Of a stretch of DNA of 64,000 nt, positions 1 through 7,730 are shown piece by piece. The notes under the pieces were generated by a model. The model did no database searches. It was not told where the DNA came from and saw only the letters and a program-made list of their open reading frames with translations. Position 1 is the stretch's first letter. Every line of letters starts with the position of its first letter. Source of the stretch: an uncultured Pelagibacteraceae bacterium (lineage in GTDB: Bacteria > Pseudomonadota > Alphaproteobacteria > Pelagibacterales > Pelagibacteraceae); contig CACISK010000001.1 of NCBI GenBank assembly GCA_902589315.1, positions 1 through 64,000 of the forward strand, written 5' to 3'. Both the position numbers and the translations under genes were made by a program.

Positions 1-966
1 GATAAAGCCTTAAAGAAATTTTCATTTTCTAAAAATGAAAAATTTATTCAGGAGGTTTTGTGGCGTACTTATTGGAAAGGATGGTTAGAATTAAGACCTA
101 ATGTATGGACAGATTACATAATAGAACTAAAAATTATAAGAGAAAAATACAAAGATAATAAAGATTATTTAAATGCCATTGATGGAAATACAAATATAGA
201 ATGTTTTAATGAATGGGTTAAAGAATTAAAAGAATTTAATTACCTTCATAATCATACAAGAATGTGGTTTGCCAGTATCTGGATTTTTACTCTAAATTTA
301 CCTTGGCAATTAGGAGCTGAATTTTTTATGAAGCATCTCTATGATGGAGATGCAGCATCTAATACATTGGGATGGAGATGGGTTGCTGGGATACAAACTC
401 AAGGTAAGCATTATTTGGCAAGTGAATGGAATATAAAAAAATTTACTAATAACAGATTTAATAACATTAATTTAAATGAAAATGCACCACCTAAAGTTAG
501 CGAGAAAATATACAAGGCTGTCTTAAAAGATTTTAGTAATCCAGTAAGTTTGGATGAGCAAAATTTAATTATTTTTGATAATAATCTTTCCTTTGAGTTG
601 ACTGATTTCAAAGACCATAAATTTAAAAAGATTTATTTAGTTAATAATAATAACGACAGTAGAAATATTACACTTAGTGAAAAAACAGTGAAATTTAAGA
701 CTAATTTAATTCATGATCAAAAAAGAAGGTTGGATGAAAAATCTTTGGATTGTGAAATTATTGATATTGGTAACCTTAAAAAAATTGAGAATAGTTATTT
801 TTTATATCCTTGTGTTGGAGAAAACTTAGATTTTTTAACTTCTCAAGGAATAAATAATATAAAATTTCTTTATCGTAATTTAGACCGAAGTTCTTGGAAA
901 TATTGCAATAAAGGTTTTTTTAATTTCAAAAAGTATATACCAACTATAATTAAAGAATTTTTTTAA
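1..966 (+). CDS. Photolyase/cryptochrome-family FAD-binding protein, 5' truncated, with C-terminal extension
   Basis: The frame is open from base 1, so the gene starts outside the window; the in-frame TTG at 58 is internal. The first ~140 visible residues match the FAD-binding helical domain of the DNA photolyase/cryptochrome family: an LWRTYWKGW segment, RMWFAS, and the signature DGDAASNTLGWRWVAG that lines the flavin pocket. The family repairs UV photoproducts or senses blue light. After the flavin domain, instead of ending, the protein continues for about 160 residues with alternating hydrophobic strands and helices (LIIFDNN, KKIYLVNN, DCEIIDIG), resembling an alpha/beta fold. The N-terminal antenna domain cannot be seen. 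Repair versus photoreceptor function is not decidable here. A second photolyase-type gene lies at 2827-4317. Confidence 0.8.
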   Translation, partial: DKALKKFSFSKNEKFIQEVLWRTYWKGWLELRPNVWTDYIIELKIIREKYKDNKDYLNAIDGNTNIECFNEWVKELKEFNYLHNHTRMWFASIWIFTLNLPWQLGAEFFMKHLYDGDAASNTLGWRWVAGIQTQGKHYLASEWNIKKFTNNRFNNINLNENAPPKVSEKIYKAVLKDFSNPVSLDEQNLIIFDNNLSFELTDFKDHKFKKIYLVNNNNDSRNITLSEKTVKFKTNLIHDQKRRLDEKSLDCEIIDIGNLKKIENSYFLYPCVGENLDFLTSQGINNIKFLYRNLDRSSWKYCNKGFFNFKKYIPTIIKEFF

Positions 967-1007
967 AGAACTATTGTAAATTATCAAAATTATGAGATAA
1001 CAATAGT

Positions 1008-1238
1008 ATGAATAACCCGCAAGTTCTTGAAATTATTGAAAATCTTAAAGGCAGAAGGAATTACGAAGAAAAGAAAGCTTAAAAATTAGGTTTCAACTCT
1101 CTTTATGCATATATCGAAAATAAAATATTAAAAGAGAAAGAAACTGCAGAAGCAAAAATTCTTGAACAATCAGCAGCTAGGGAAGAAGTAATTGAAGAAA
1201 AAAAATCAGAGAAAAAGACAAGTTGTTCTTGTTGTTAA
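1008..1238 (+). pseudogene. Small Cys-tailed protein gene interrupted by an in-frame TAA
   Basis: From ATG 1008 the frame reads 24 codons (ending NYEEKKA), meets TAA at 1080-1082, then continues in the same frame for 51 codons (KLGFNSLYAYIENK, then an E/K-rich helix) to a CSCC tail and TAA at 1236-1238. Composition and amphipathic pattern continue smoothly across the stop, so one base change (for example AAA to TAA) would restore a 76-codon gene. No ATG follows the stop in frame for a restart. It may be a nonsense-mutated gene, a sequencing or assembly error, or a readthrough. I do not recognise the family. The gene ends one base before the stop codon of the opposing beta-helix gene. Confidence 0.55.
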
Positions 1239-1239
1239 T

Positions 1240-2628
1240 CTATTTTAGCTGGACACCTTCAGCATCAATACCATCAAACAACTGAGAATTAACAATTTTT
1301 ATAATACCAGATCCAACATCTTCTTGCACTGCCTCTAATCCAGTTTTATCGCTATCATCATTAGTGTTTGTAATTGTACTTTCAATAAACGCTCTCACAT
1401 CACCTACACCTTCCTCTTCAAGCACAATTCCTTTACCACCATTTTTTACAGCAATTACACCATCAATACTTGCTATAACTGAACCATCATCTTCTTCAGA
1501 ATTTTTAAAACCATCGTCTGTGTTATTTATAGAAATAGTGTTGTTGATAGTTAAAAATATATCACCATTATTTGCTTCATCAAAATCTAAACCTTCGTCT
1601 AAATTTCCATTTATAAATGAGTTATTAATGGTAACAACTAAATTTCCGGGACCAGCTTCATCAATATCAAAACCATCATCTAAATCTATGCCAAATTCAA
1701 ATTCTTTAACAAAACCAGAGTCATACAAATCAACTTCTCTCTCAAAACATCTATCATCTGGGGTACCCTTAATCTTTCCAGGTATACTGTCTTCTTTTCT
1801 CACATTATCATCAAATTCACCTTCATCTTGTTTGGGCATAAATGGTTTTAAAAGTTTTGGATCACAATATGCTCCATTTAAAACAAAAGATGAATTATTT
1901 ACTGTAGCATTAACATTTCCAGCATTACCTTCATCTAACTCAACTCCATCCGCACCAACAAGAGTAAACAGAGAGTTGCTTGCTTTGAAATCGATATCAC
2001 CAATGCCTCTTTCATCAATCCTAAATCCATCCGCATCAAATCTTCCATTTCCTACATTACTAATTGTTAAATTATCAACTACAACTTTAATGGAAGCATC
2101 TGAACCTTCTCCCCCACCGCCTTGTCCACCACCACAGTCATCGGCTAGACTGCAGTCAGAAATATGAATTCCATGACTGGCAACATCGTTAACAGAAACG
2201 TTATTTAAAATTACATTTACTAAACCTTTTTGGTCGTCTCTAACATCTACAAATATACCTTTGCCCCATCCTCCTTTTTTAATACTAAATCCACCTACTC
2301 CATAAAAATTTAAATTAGATATTGTAAGGTCAGCACCATTTGAAACAAAGAGGAGTGTTTGATTTTGGGTAGTTTTAATAGACTGTCCTGACCCTACTAT
2401 ATCTAGGGGTTGTAGTCCTGTATATTCTAAAGTTGAATTAATAATTATTTCATCTTCAGTTGTAATTAATATTTTTGATGATTCTTTACTTTTAGATGCC
2501 TTTAAAAGTGCATGCCTTAGACTTTCAGGACCAGAATCTTTTGAATTTTTGACATTAAATGTTTTTGCTAGAGATTGTGAACTGTTGAAAAGGATTAATA
2601 ATAGAATTAGTACTAAATTTCTTTGCAT
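1240..2628 (-). CDS. Exported acidic beta-helix repeat protein
   Basis: 462 residues. An N-terminal signal peptide (MQRNLVLILLLILFNSSQSLA) predicts export. The next ~180 residues look like the start of a right-handed parallel beta-helix of the pectate-lyase type (SGPESLRHALLKAS, then TISNLNFYGVGG), followed by a Gly-rich stretch (GGGQGGGGEG) with a C-x5-C pair. From about residue 200 to the end there are seven copies of a ~27-residue unit, roughly DG-h-x-h-DE-x-G-x-G-(strand)-NNS-(strand)-N, interrupted once by a Cys-containing insert around residues 250-310. The repeats are strongly acidic (DDGFDIDE, DEGLDFDE). No catalytic residues of a polysaccharide lyase were identified, so a surface or binding role is as likely as an enzyme. 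Function unknown. Confidence 0.75.
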   Translation of the reverse strand: MQRNLVLILLLILFNSSQSLAKTFNVKNSKDSGPESLRHALLKASKSKESSKILITTEDEIIINSTLEYTGLQPLDIVGSGQSIKTTQNQTLLFVSNGADLTISNLNFYGVGGFSIKKGGWGKGIFVDVRDDQKGLVNVILNNVSVNDVASHGIHISDCSLADDCGGGQGGGGEGSDASIKVVVDNLTISNVGNGRFDADGFRIDERGIGDIDFKASNSLFTLVGADGVELDEGNAGNVNATVNNSSFVLNGAYCDPKLLKPFMPKQDEGEFDDNVRKEDSIPGKIKGTPDDRCFEREVDLYDSGFVKEFEFGIDLDDGFDIDEAGPGNLVVTINNSFINGNLDEGLDFDEANNGDIFLTINNTISINNTDDGFKNSEEDDGSVIASIDGVIAVKNGGKGIVLEEEGVGDVRAFIESTITNTNDDSDKTGLEAVQEDVGSGIIKIVNSQLFDGIDAEGVQLK

Positions 2629-2698
2629 GAAAGATTTATAATTTAAATAAGATACAAAATTATTTCAGAAAGATTAAATAATTATTAAAATTAAATTC

Positions 2699-2827
2699 TT
2701 AGTTGTTCTTTGAACATTTCTTAGAACAATATTTCACTTTATCCCAGTTTAATTTCCATTTTTTTCTCCAAGTAAAAGGTCTCTTACATACAGGGCAAAT
2801 TTTTGTGGGTAAATTTTCTTTTCTCAC
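2699..2827 (-). CDS. DUF2256 zinc-ribbon-like small protein
   Basis: A 42-residue protein starting at GTG 2827. It has two Cys pairs, CPVC near residues 11-14 and CSKKC near 34-38, separated by a basic, Trp-rich segment (FTWRKKWKLNW). This is the pattern of the DUF2256 family, whose members are typically found beside or fused to photolyase-related (FeS-BCP) proteins. That is the case here: the GTG overlaps the TAG stop of the photolyase-related gene by one base, so the two are almost certainly co-translated. The four cysteines suggest metal binding. Its biochemical role is not established. Confidence 0.8.
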   Translation of the reverse strand: MRKENLPTKICPVCKRPFTWRKKWKLNWDKVKYCSKKCSKNN

Positions 2828-4317
2828 TATGCAGTATTTTGTTTAATAAATTTTTCTGCCTCAGCTAAAATTAATTTTTTTCTATCAGGTTTCATTTTAT
2901 CAAAAATTCTAACCATCATAGAAAGTCTAGGATTTTTTAAAAAGAAGGCTCTATTTCTATTTATGAATCTCCAATAAAGACCATCCATGGTATTGCACCA
3001 TTCTCCTTTTTTAAAATCCATCATTTTCATGAAATAAGCGGAGCCACAGATATATGGTTTTGTTGCAAATATTCCTCCATCACTGAAAAGCCCCATTCCA
3101 TAAACATTCGGGACCATTACCCAGTCAGAGGAATCCACAAACATTTCCATAAACCATTTGTAAACATACGTTGGCTTAACTTCACATAAATTCATTATGT
3201 TTGATAAGATCATTAACCTTTCAATATGATGTGACCAACCATAATTCACTGCATTTTTAATAGCATAATCTAGAGGTGGTAATCCTGTTGTTCCTTCGTA
3301 CCATGAGTTTTTCATTTTTCTATTTTGTTTAAAAAAATTTCTAGTTTCCATTTCTTTTGAATAGCTTTGATATATTCCCCTCATAAATTCTCTCCACCCA
3401 ATTACTTGACGAATATAACCTTCTAAGGAATTTAATCTTATTTTATTTTTGTTGTGAAAATCTAAAACTTTTTTAATTATAAATTCTGGAGTGATAATAC
3501 CTAAATTGATGTAAGGACTTAAAGCGCTATGAAATAATATATTGTCTTTCTGATCAACTGCATCTTCATAATCCCCAAATAAATTTGATTTCTCTTTAAT
3601 AAAAAAATTTAATAATTTAATTACATCATCATATTCCGTAGCAAACCAAAAGTCTTTCGTATTACCTGGGTGACTTTTAAAATTTTTATCAATTAAAATT
3701 TTTAGTTTTTTCGTATGAACAGTCTCAGTAATTTTAGGAAATTTGGGTATAGATATATTTTTTGGAAGTTTATTTCGATTTTCTTCGTCAAAACTCCATT
3801 TGCCTCCTTCTGGATTACCATCTTTTTTCATGAGTATATCCAAATCTCTTCTAGTCTCTTTATAAAAAACTGCCATAAAAGGTTTTTTTGATTTCGATAA
3901 ATAGTTTTTAAATTTTTCTCTAGAATTTAAAAACATTGGTGTTTGAATAATATTCCATTTAATTTTTTCCTTTTTTAAAAAATTGGCAATTTTATTTTCA
4001 AAAAACTTATCCTCAATTTCGAAACTTGAAATTTCTTTAATTTTTTTTGCTTTAATTATTTTTTTTAATTTTTCTGTGTAATCCAGCTTGAAAGATTTAT
4101 CCTCGATCGAAGAATATTCTAATTTAAATTTATTTTTTTTTAGTCTGTCTGCGTGAGATCGCATGCAAGATAAGAACAATAATATCTTTTGTTTATGATG
4201 CTTTTCGTATGTACAAAGCTGATAATCTTCAGCCATAAAGAAAAAGTGGTCTTTTTTGTACTTTTCTAGATATTTCTCTGAGAAAAGCTGATTTCCAAGT
4301 AGAAAAAATAATTTCAT
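2827..4317 (-). CDS. Photolyase-related protein (FeS-BCP / DPRP type)
   Basis: 496 residues, matching the deoxyribodipyrimidine photolyase-related family (bacterial (6-4) photolyase/CryPro group): MKLFFLLGNQL at the start, an FAD-domain core around GYIRQVIGWREFMRG, and SSDWVMVPNVYGMGLFSDGG followed by KPY near residue 422. Characterised members carry a 4Fe-4S cluster on four cysteines: one in the LC-x3-P motif, two as C-x2-C after the KPY segment, and one before the LYW motif. Here I see Cys378 (LCEVKP), Cys424 (KPYIC) and Cys441 (EWCNTMDGLYW). The C-x2-C pair is absent and the segment that would hold it is short, so the cluster is probably lost or altered. Downstream is DUF2256; a divergent SDR starts 27 bases away. 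Confidence 0.82.
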   Translation of the reverse strand: MKLFFLLGNQLFSEKYLEKYKKDHFFFMAEDYQLCTYEKHHKQKILLFLSCMRSHADRLKKNKFKLEYSSIEDKSFKLDYTEKLKKIIKAKKIKEISSFEIEDKFFENKIANFLKKEKIKWNIIQTPMFLNSREKFKNYLSKSKKPFMAVFYKETRRDLDILMKKDGNPEGGKWSFDEENRNKLPKNISIPKFPKITETVHTKKLKILIDKNFKSHPGNTKDFWFATEYDDVIKLLNFFIKEKSNLFGDYEDAVDQKDNILFHSALSPYINLGIITPEFIIKKVLDFHNKNKIRLNSLEGYIRQVIGWREFMRGIYQSYSKEMETRNFFKQNRKMKNSWYEGTTGLPPLDYAIKNAVNYGWSHHIERLMILSNIMNLCEVKPTYVYKWFMEMFVDSSDWVMVPNVYGMGLFSDGGIFATKPYICGSAYFMKMMDFKKGEWCNTMDGLYWRFINRNRAFFLKNPRLSMMVRIFDKMKPDRKKLILAEAEKFIKQNTA

Positions 4318-4344
4318 TAACTATATATAACTCTTTAAAAATTT

Positions 4345-5055
4345 ATGTCAGAAAAATATTTAGTAGTAGGTGCGACAGGATCTATCGGATCTAATTTAGC
4401 TGAACAGTTACATGCGGCTGGTAAAGAAGTACATTTAATTGGTAGGGATGAAGAAAGAACAAAATCTTTGTCTGAAAAACTAAATTGTAAATATACAGTC
4501 TCTGATGTTTTAGAAAATGGTTTTGTTGAAAAGATTAAGTCCGAAATAGATGATATCAAAGGTATAGCTTATTGTGTTGGTTCAATTGATTTAAAACCTT
4601 TGAGAATGGTTTCAGAACAAGATTTTACAAAATGTATGAAACTAAATTTATATTCTGCAGTAGATTTAATTAAAGGTTATCAAGAAAGTTTAAAAAAAAA
4701 TAAAGGATCGATTGTTTTGTTTTCAACTGTTGCTGCTCAAAGGGGTTTTACAAATCATGCAATTATAGCTTCAACTAAAGCAGCTGTTGAAGGATTAACT
4801 GTTTCTTTAGCAGCAGAATTTGCTCCTAATATAAGAGTAAATTGCATTGCTCCAAGTTTAACTAATTCAAAAATTGCAGAGCCAATGCTTAAAAATAAAG
4901 TTTTAGCTGATGGTATAGCAAAAGCCCATCCATTAAAAAGACTTGGAGAAGGTAAAGACTCAGCTTCGCTTGCAAAATTTCTAATAACTGAAGAAAGTTC
5001 TTGGGTTACAGGACAAATTATTGCTGTCGATGGTGGTAGATCGAAACTTTCATAG
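4345..5055 (+). CDS. Divergent SDR-family protein lacking the catalytic tyrosine
   Basis: 236 residues with a Rossmann fold of the short-chain dehydrogenase/reductase family: nucleotide-binding GATGSIG near residues 9-15, and a C-terminal IRVNCIAPSLT and GQIIAVDGG as in classical SDRs. The active-site frame is S127, then residue 141, then K145, which has the correct S-x13-Y-x3-K spacing, but residue 141 is Ile instead of Tyr (HAIIASTK). The start is ATG 4345, only 27 bases from the divergent photolyase-related start, which implies shared or overlapping promoters and a linked role. Without the tyrosine it may bind nucleotide without normal oxidoreductase chemistry. The stop is one base before the next gene. 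Confidence 0.8.
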   Translation: MSEKYLVVGATGSIGSNLAEQLHAAGKEVHLIGRDEERTKSLSEKLNCKYTVSDVLENGFVEKIKSEIDDIKGIAYCVGSIDLKPLRMVSEQDFTKCMKLNLYSAVDLIKGYQESLKKNKGSIVLFSTVAAQRGFTNHAIIASTKAAVEGLTVSLAAEFAPNIRVNCIAPSLTNSKIAEPMLKNKVLADGIAKAHPLKRLGEGKDSASLAKFLITEESSWVTGQIIAVDGGRSKLS

Positions 5056-5056
5056 A

Positions 5057-6121
5057 GTGAAGAAATTATTATTTCTTTTATCATTAATACTATTATCAAC
5101 TAATTCATTTAGTAAAAATTTTAATTTTAATAAAATTATTGAATTAGAAGCACCTTGGGGTTCGTCGTTCGTTAATAATAATGAAATGATTGTTACCGAG
5201 AAAGGTGGCAAAATAAAACTTGTTAATATTTCGACAAGAGAGACAAGTGAAATTGGTCATAACTTAAATTTTGTAGAATATGGACAGGGAGGATTATTGG
5301 ATATTCTGTATAATGAAGATTACATTTACATCTCATACACAGAAAATAGAAATAATTGGAAGACTAGTACTTCAATTGCACGTGCAAAATTTAATAAAAA
5401 CAAATTAAATTTTAAAAATATTTTTCAAGCCAATCCACCAATTGACTCGCCTTATCACTTTGGTTCAAGACTGGTAATTAAAGACAATTATTTATTTGCT
5501 TCTGCAGGTGAAAGAGGCGGGGGAATGATTGCTCAAGATGGAAATAAACATCCAGGGAGTATAATTAGAATTTATCTAGATGGTGGCATTCCAAAAGACA
5601 ATCCTCGTTTTGAGGGGAAATCAGACTGGCTGCCTGAAATATATCAAATTGGTGTAAGAAATCCTCAAGGTTTAGCTTTATCACCTTTCGATGGAAAAAT
5701 TTATATGAGCAATCATGGTGCAAAAGGAGGCGATTGGTTTGGTGAAGCAAAGAAAGGTGAAAATTATGGTTGGAAAATTCTTGGATGGGGTGGCACAAAT
5801 TATTCAGGTATACCAATAGGGCCAAAATGGAAACCTGGCTTTACAAAAGCCATTCAATATTGGGTTCCATCTATAGCCACAAGTGCGATCACAATTTATA
5901 AAGGTAATGAATTTAAAGAATGGAATGGTCATGCATTAATTACTTCTCTTAAAGATAAGTCTTTAAGAAAATTAGAGTTTAATGATTTATCAAACGTAAA
6001 AGAGGAAATAATATTTAAAGATAAAATTGGAAGAATCAGAGACATACAAATTCATCCTATAAATGGTAAACTATATTTTTTAAATCAAGATGGATTGTGG
6101 TTGATGGAAAATTCTAGTTAG
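5057..6121 (+). CDS. Secreted PQQ-type glucose/sorbosone dehydrogenase family protein
   Basis: 354 residues from GTG 5057, chosen because it gives a clean signal peptide (VKKLLFLLSLILLSTNSFSK) and sits one base after the SDR stop; longer in-frame starts overlap the SDR. The mature part has the beta-propeller motifs of soluble aldose sugar dehydrogenases: GGLLDILY, a long loop with GERGGG, and VRNPQGLALSP followed by a Gly-Gly-Asp-Trp segment and GENYGW. Known members oxidise aldoses in the periplasm with PQQ bound on top of the propeller. Substrate cannot be told from sequence, and no PQQ synthesis genes are in the window. It ends convergently, overlapping the next gene by 8 bases. Confidence 0.85.
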   Translation: MKKLLFLLSLILLSTNSFSKNFNFNKIIELEAPWGSSFVNNNEMIVTEKGGKIKLVNISTRETSEIGHNLNFVEYGQGGLLDILYNEDYIYISYTENRNNWKTSTSIARAKFNKNKLNFKNIFQANPPIDSPYHFGSRLVIKDNYLFASAGERGGGMIAQDGNKHPGSIIRIYLDGGIPKDNPRFEGKSDWLPEIYQIGVRNPQGLALSPFDGKIYMSNHGAKGGDWFGEAKKGENYGWKILGWGGTNYSGIPIGPKWKPGFTKAIQYWVPSIATSAITIYKGNEFKEWNGHALITSLKDKSLRKLEFNDLSNVKEEIIFKDKIGRIRDIQIHPINGKLYFLNQDGLWLMENSS

Positions 6122-7115
6122 TATCAAAAAGCTCTTTAAATAATTTAAATTCACCAATTTTAAAAATAATTGCATCATCTTTTTTAAATCCAAATTTTTC
6201 TGCATTTTGCTTAAACCTTAAAGGGGGCTCTAATATTGGTTCAAGTGATAAGACAAAAGTTCCCCAATGCATTCCAATTACTTTTTTACTTTTTAAATCT
6301 TTAGCAAGTCCAAGGGCTTCTTCAGGGTTAGTGTGGTAAGCAGAAGAGTCTTTAATTGAAGCCATAGGATAAAAATTATATGCGCCAATGTTAATAAATG
6401 TTAAATCAATTGGACCATACTTATCTCCCAATTCTTTATATATTTTTCCAACACCAGTATCACATGAAAATAATATTTTTTTTCCTTTGTATTCAATCAA
6501 ATAGCTGCCCCATAAAGTTTTATTAGTATCCGTTAAACTCCTTTTTGACCAGTGGACTGATGGAAGAAAAGTGATATTTAAATTCCGATTTATTCTTATT
6601 TGATCATACCAATCCATTTCATTTACATCTTTAAATCTATTAATTTTAAAATATTTTTTTAGTCCTAAAGGTAACAAAACTTTAGAATCTTTATATGGAA
6701 ATCTCATTATTGTTTTCATGTCTTGATGATCGTAGTGATTGTGAGTTAGTAGAAAAATATCTGTTTTTGGTATTTCATTTAGTTTTAATGCTGGTTCGGT
6801 AAATCTCTTTGGCCCAAAAAATAAAGGTCCTGCATTTTTTGAAAAAACTGGATCTGTTATTATTGTTATTTCCCCTAATTTTAATAAAAATGTTGCATGA
6901 CCTATCCACGCTACATAATCTTCTTTTTGGAAATTATTTAAATCCAATAAAACTTTTTCTTTTTTAATGATATTACTTTCAGGAAAAGTCATATCTAATT
7001 TTTTTTTTTCTTGGTTAAAGACCTTAAACGACCAATTGAAATTCATATCAATCACCTTTGATCCTTCAGGATTACGAAATGTGCCATTTGCTAAATGATG
7101 ATATTTTTTTTTCAT
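6114..7115 (-). CDS. MBL-fold hydrolase, NAPE-PLD-like
   Basis: 333 residues. A metallo-beta-lactamase fold of the COG2220 / N-acyl-phosphatidylethanolamine phospholipase D-like branch: WIGHATFLLKL near the start of the domain, the metal site HNHYDH at residues 125-130, SVHWSKRSL, LFSCDTG supplying the bridging Asp, and GMHWGTF supplying the last His. All expected metal ligands are present. No signal peptide. Bacterial members are mostly uncharacterised and may hydrolyse phosphodiester lipids. Its start is 6 bases from the tesA stop, so both could be on one transcript and both could act on lipids (inference). Confidence 0.85.
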   Translation of the reverse strand: MKKKYHHLANGTFRNPEGSKVIDMNFNWSFKVFNQEKKKLDMTFPESNIIKKEKVLLDLNNFQKEDYVAWIGHATFLLKLGEITIITDPVFSKNAGPLFFGPKRFTEPALKLNEIPKTDIFLLTHNHYDHQDMKTIMRFPYKDSKVLLPLGLKKYFKINRFKDVNEMDWYDQIRINRNLNITFLPSVHWSKRSLTDTNKTLWGSYLIEYKGKKILFSCDTGVGKIYKELGDKYGPIDLTFINIGAYNFYPMASIKDSSAYHTNPEEALGLAKDLKSKKVIGMHWGTFVLSLEPILEPPLRFKQNAEKFGFKKDDAIIFKIGEFKLFKELFDTN

Positions 7116-7121
7116 ATCCGA

Positions 7122-7730
7122 TTAATAATTTTTTGAAATAATATCTTGAATTGTATTACTTATAACTATTGTTCCAGCTTTGTTAGGATGTATGCCATCT
7201 TGTTGATTTAGATTTGGATCAAGAGCAACACCTTCTAGCAAAAATGGAATTAAAGGTAAATTATATTTTTTTGACAATTTAGGATAAATAGAATCAAAAT
7301 TTTTTTTATATTTAGTTCCATGAGTTGTTGGCGCAACCATCCCAGCTATTATAATTTTAATTTTTTTACTGTTAGCGATTTTAATTATTTCTTCTAAATT
7401 TCTCTCAGTTTCATCTGGTTGAATTCCTCTGAGCATATCATTTGCCCCAAGACCAAGGATGATTAGATCAATACCGGGTTCTGATAAACTCCATTCTGCT
7501 CTATTCAATCCACCAGAAGAAGTACTTCCTGACACACTTCCATTTATTACCTTAATATTTAAACCACTCCTTACGAGATTACTTTCTAAAACCAAAGATA
7601 AGTGTTGTTCTTTAGGTAGACCATAACCCGCCATTAAACTATCGCCGAATAATATAACCTTTTCTATTGCACTTGCATTTATGTGCACTAGAAAGAATAA
7701 CAATATTTTTATAAATAAACTTTTATTCAT
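7122..7730 (-). CDS. tesA: Periplasmic GDSL esterase/thioesterase I (lysophospholipase)
   Basis: 202 residues from ATG 7730, which gives an N-terminal signal sequence (MNKSLFIKILLFFLVHINASA). SGNH-hydrolase motifs are complete: ILFGDSLMAGYG with nucleophile Ser31, GSTSSGG, GLGANDML, and the catalytic DGIHPN with Asp178 and His181. The family cleaves acyl thioesters and lysophospholipids in the periplasm. The ATG shares two bases with the oppositely oriented ATG of the ABC ATPase (CATG at 7728-7731). The tesA / ABC ATPase / permease divergent arrangement is also known from enterobacteria (tesA-ybbA-ybbP), which supports the assignment. Confidence 0.9.
   Translation of the reverse strand: MNKSLFIKILLFFLVHINASAIEKVILFGDSLMAGYGLPKEQHLSLVLESNLVRSGLNIKVINGSVSGSTSSGGLNRAEWSLSEPGIDLIILGLGANDMLRGIQPDETERNLEEIIKIANSKKIKIIIAGMVAPTTHGTKYKKNFDSIYPKLSKKYNLPLIPFLLEGVALDPNLNQQDGIHPNKAGTIVISNTIQDIISKNY

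Noticed and set aside
1364..2167. Long open frame on the plus strand opposite the beta-helix gene (267 codons)
   Set aside because: Ser/Pro-rich with no domain; it results from the repeated acidic codons on the other strand.
5021..5056. Earlier in-frame start for the PQQ dehydrogenase (ATG-like codon at 5021)
   Set aside because: It would add a non-signal stretch overlapping the SDR; GTG 5057 gives a clean signal peptide.
5376..5387. TTGCACGTGCAA palindrome as a possible parS
   Set aside because: Shares only the CACGTG core; flanks differ from TGTTTC/GAAACA and the site is far from parAB and the origin.
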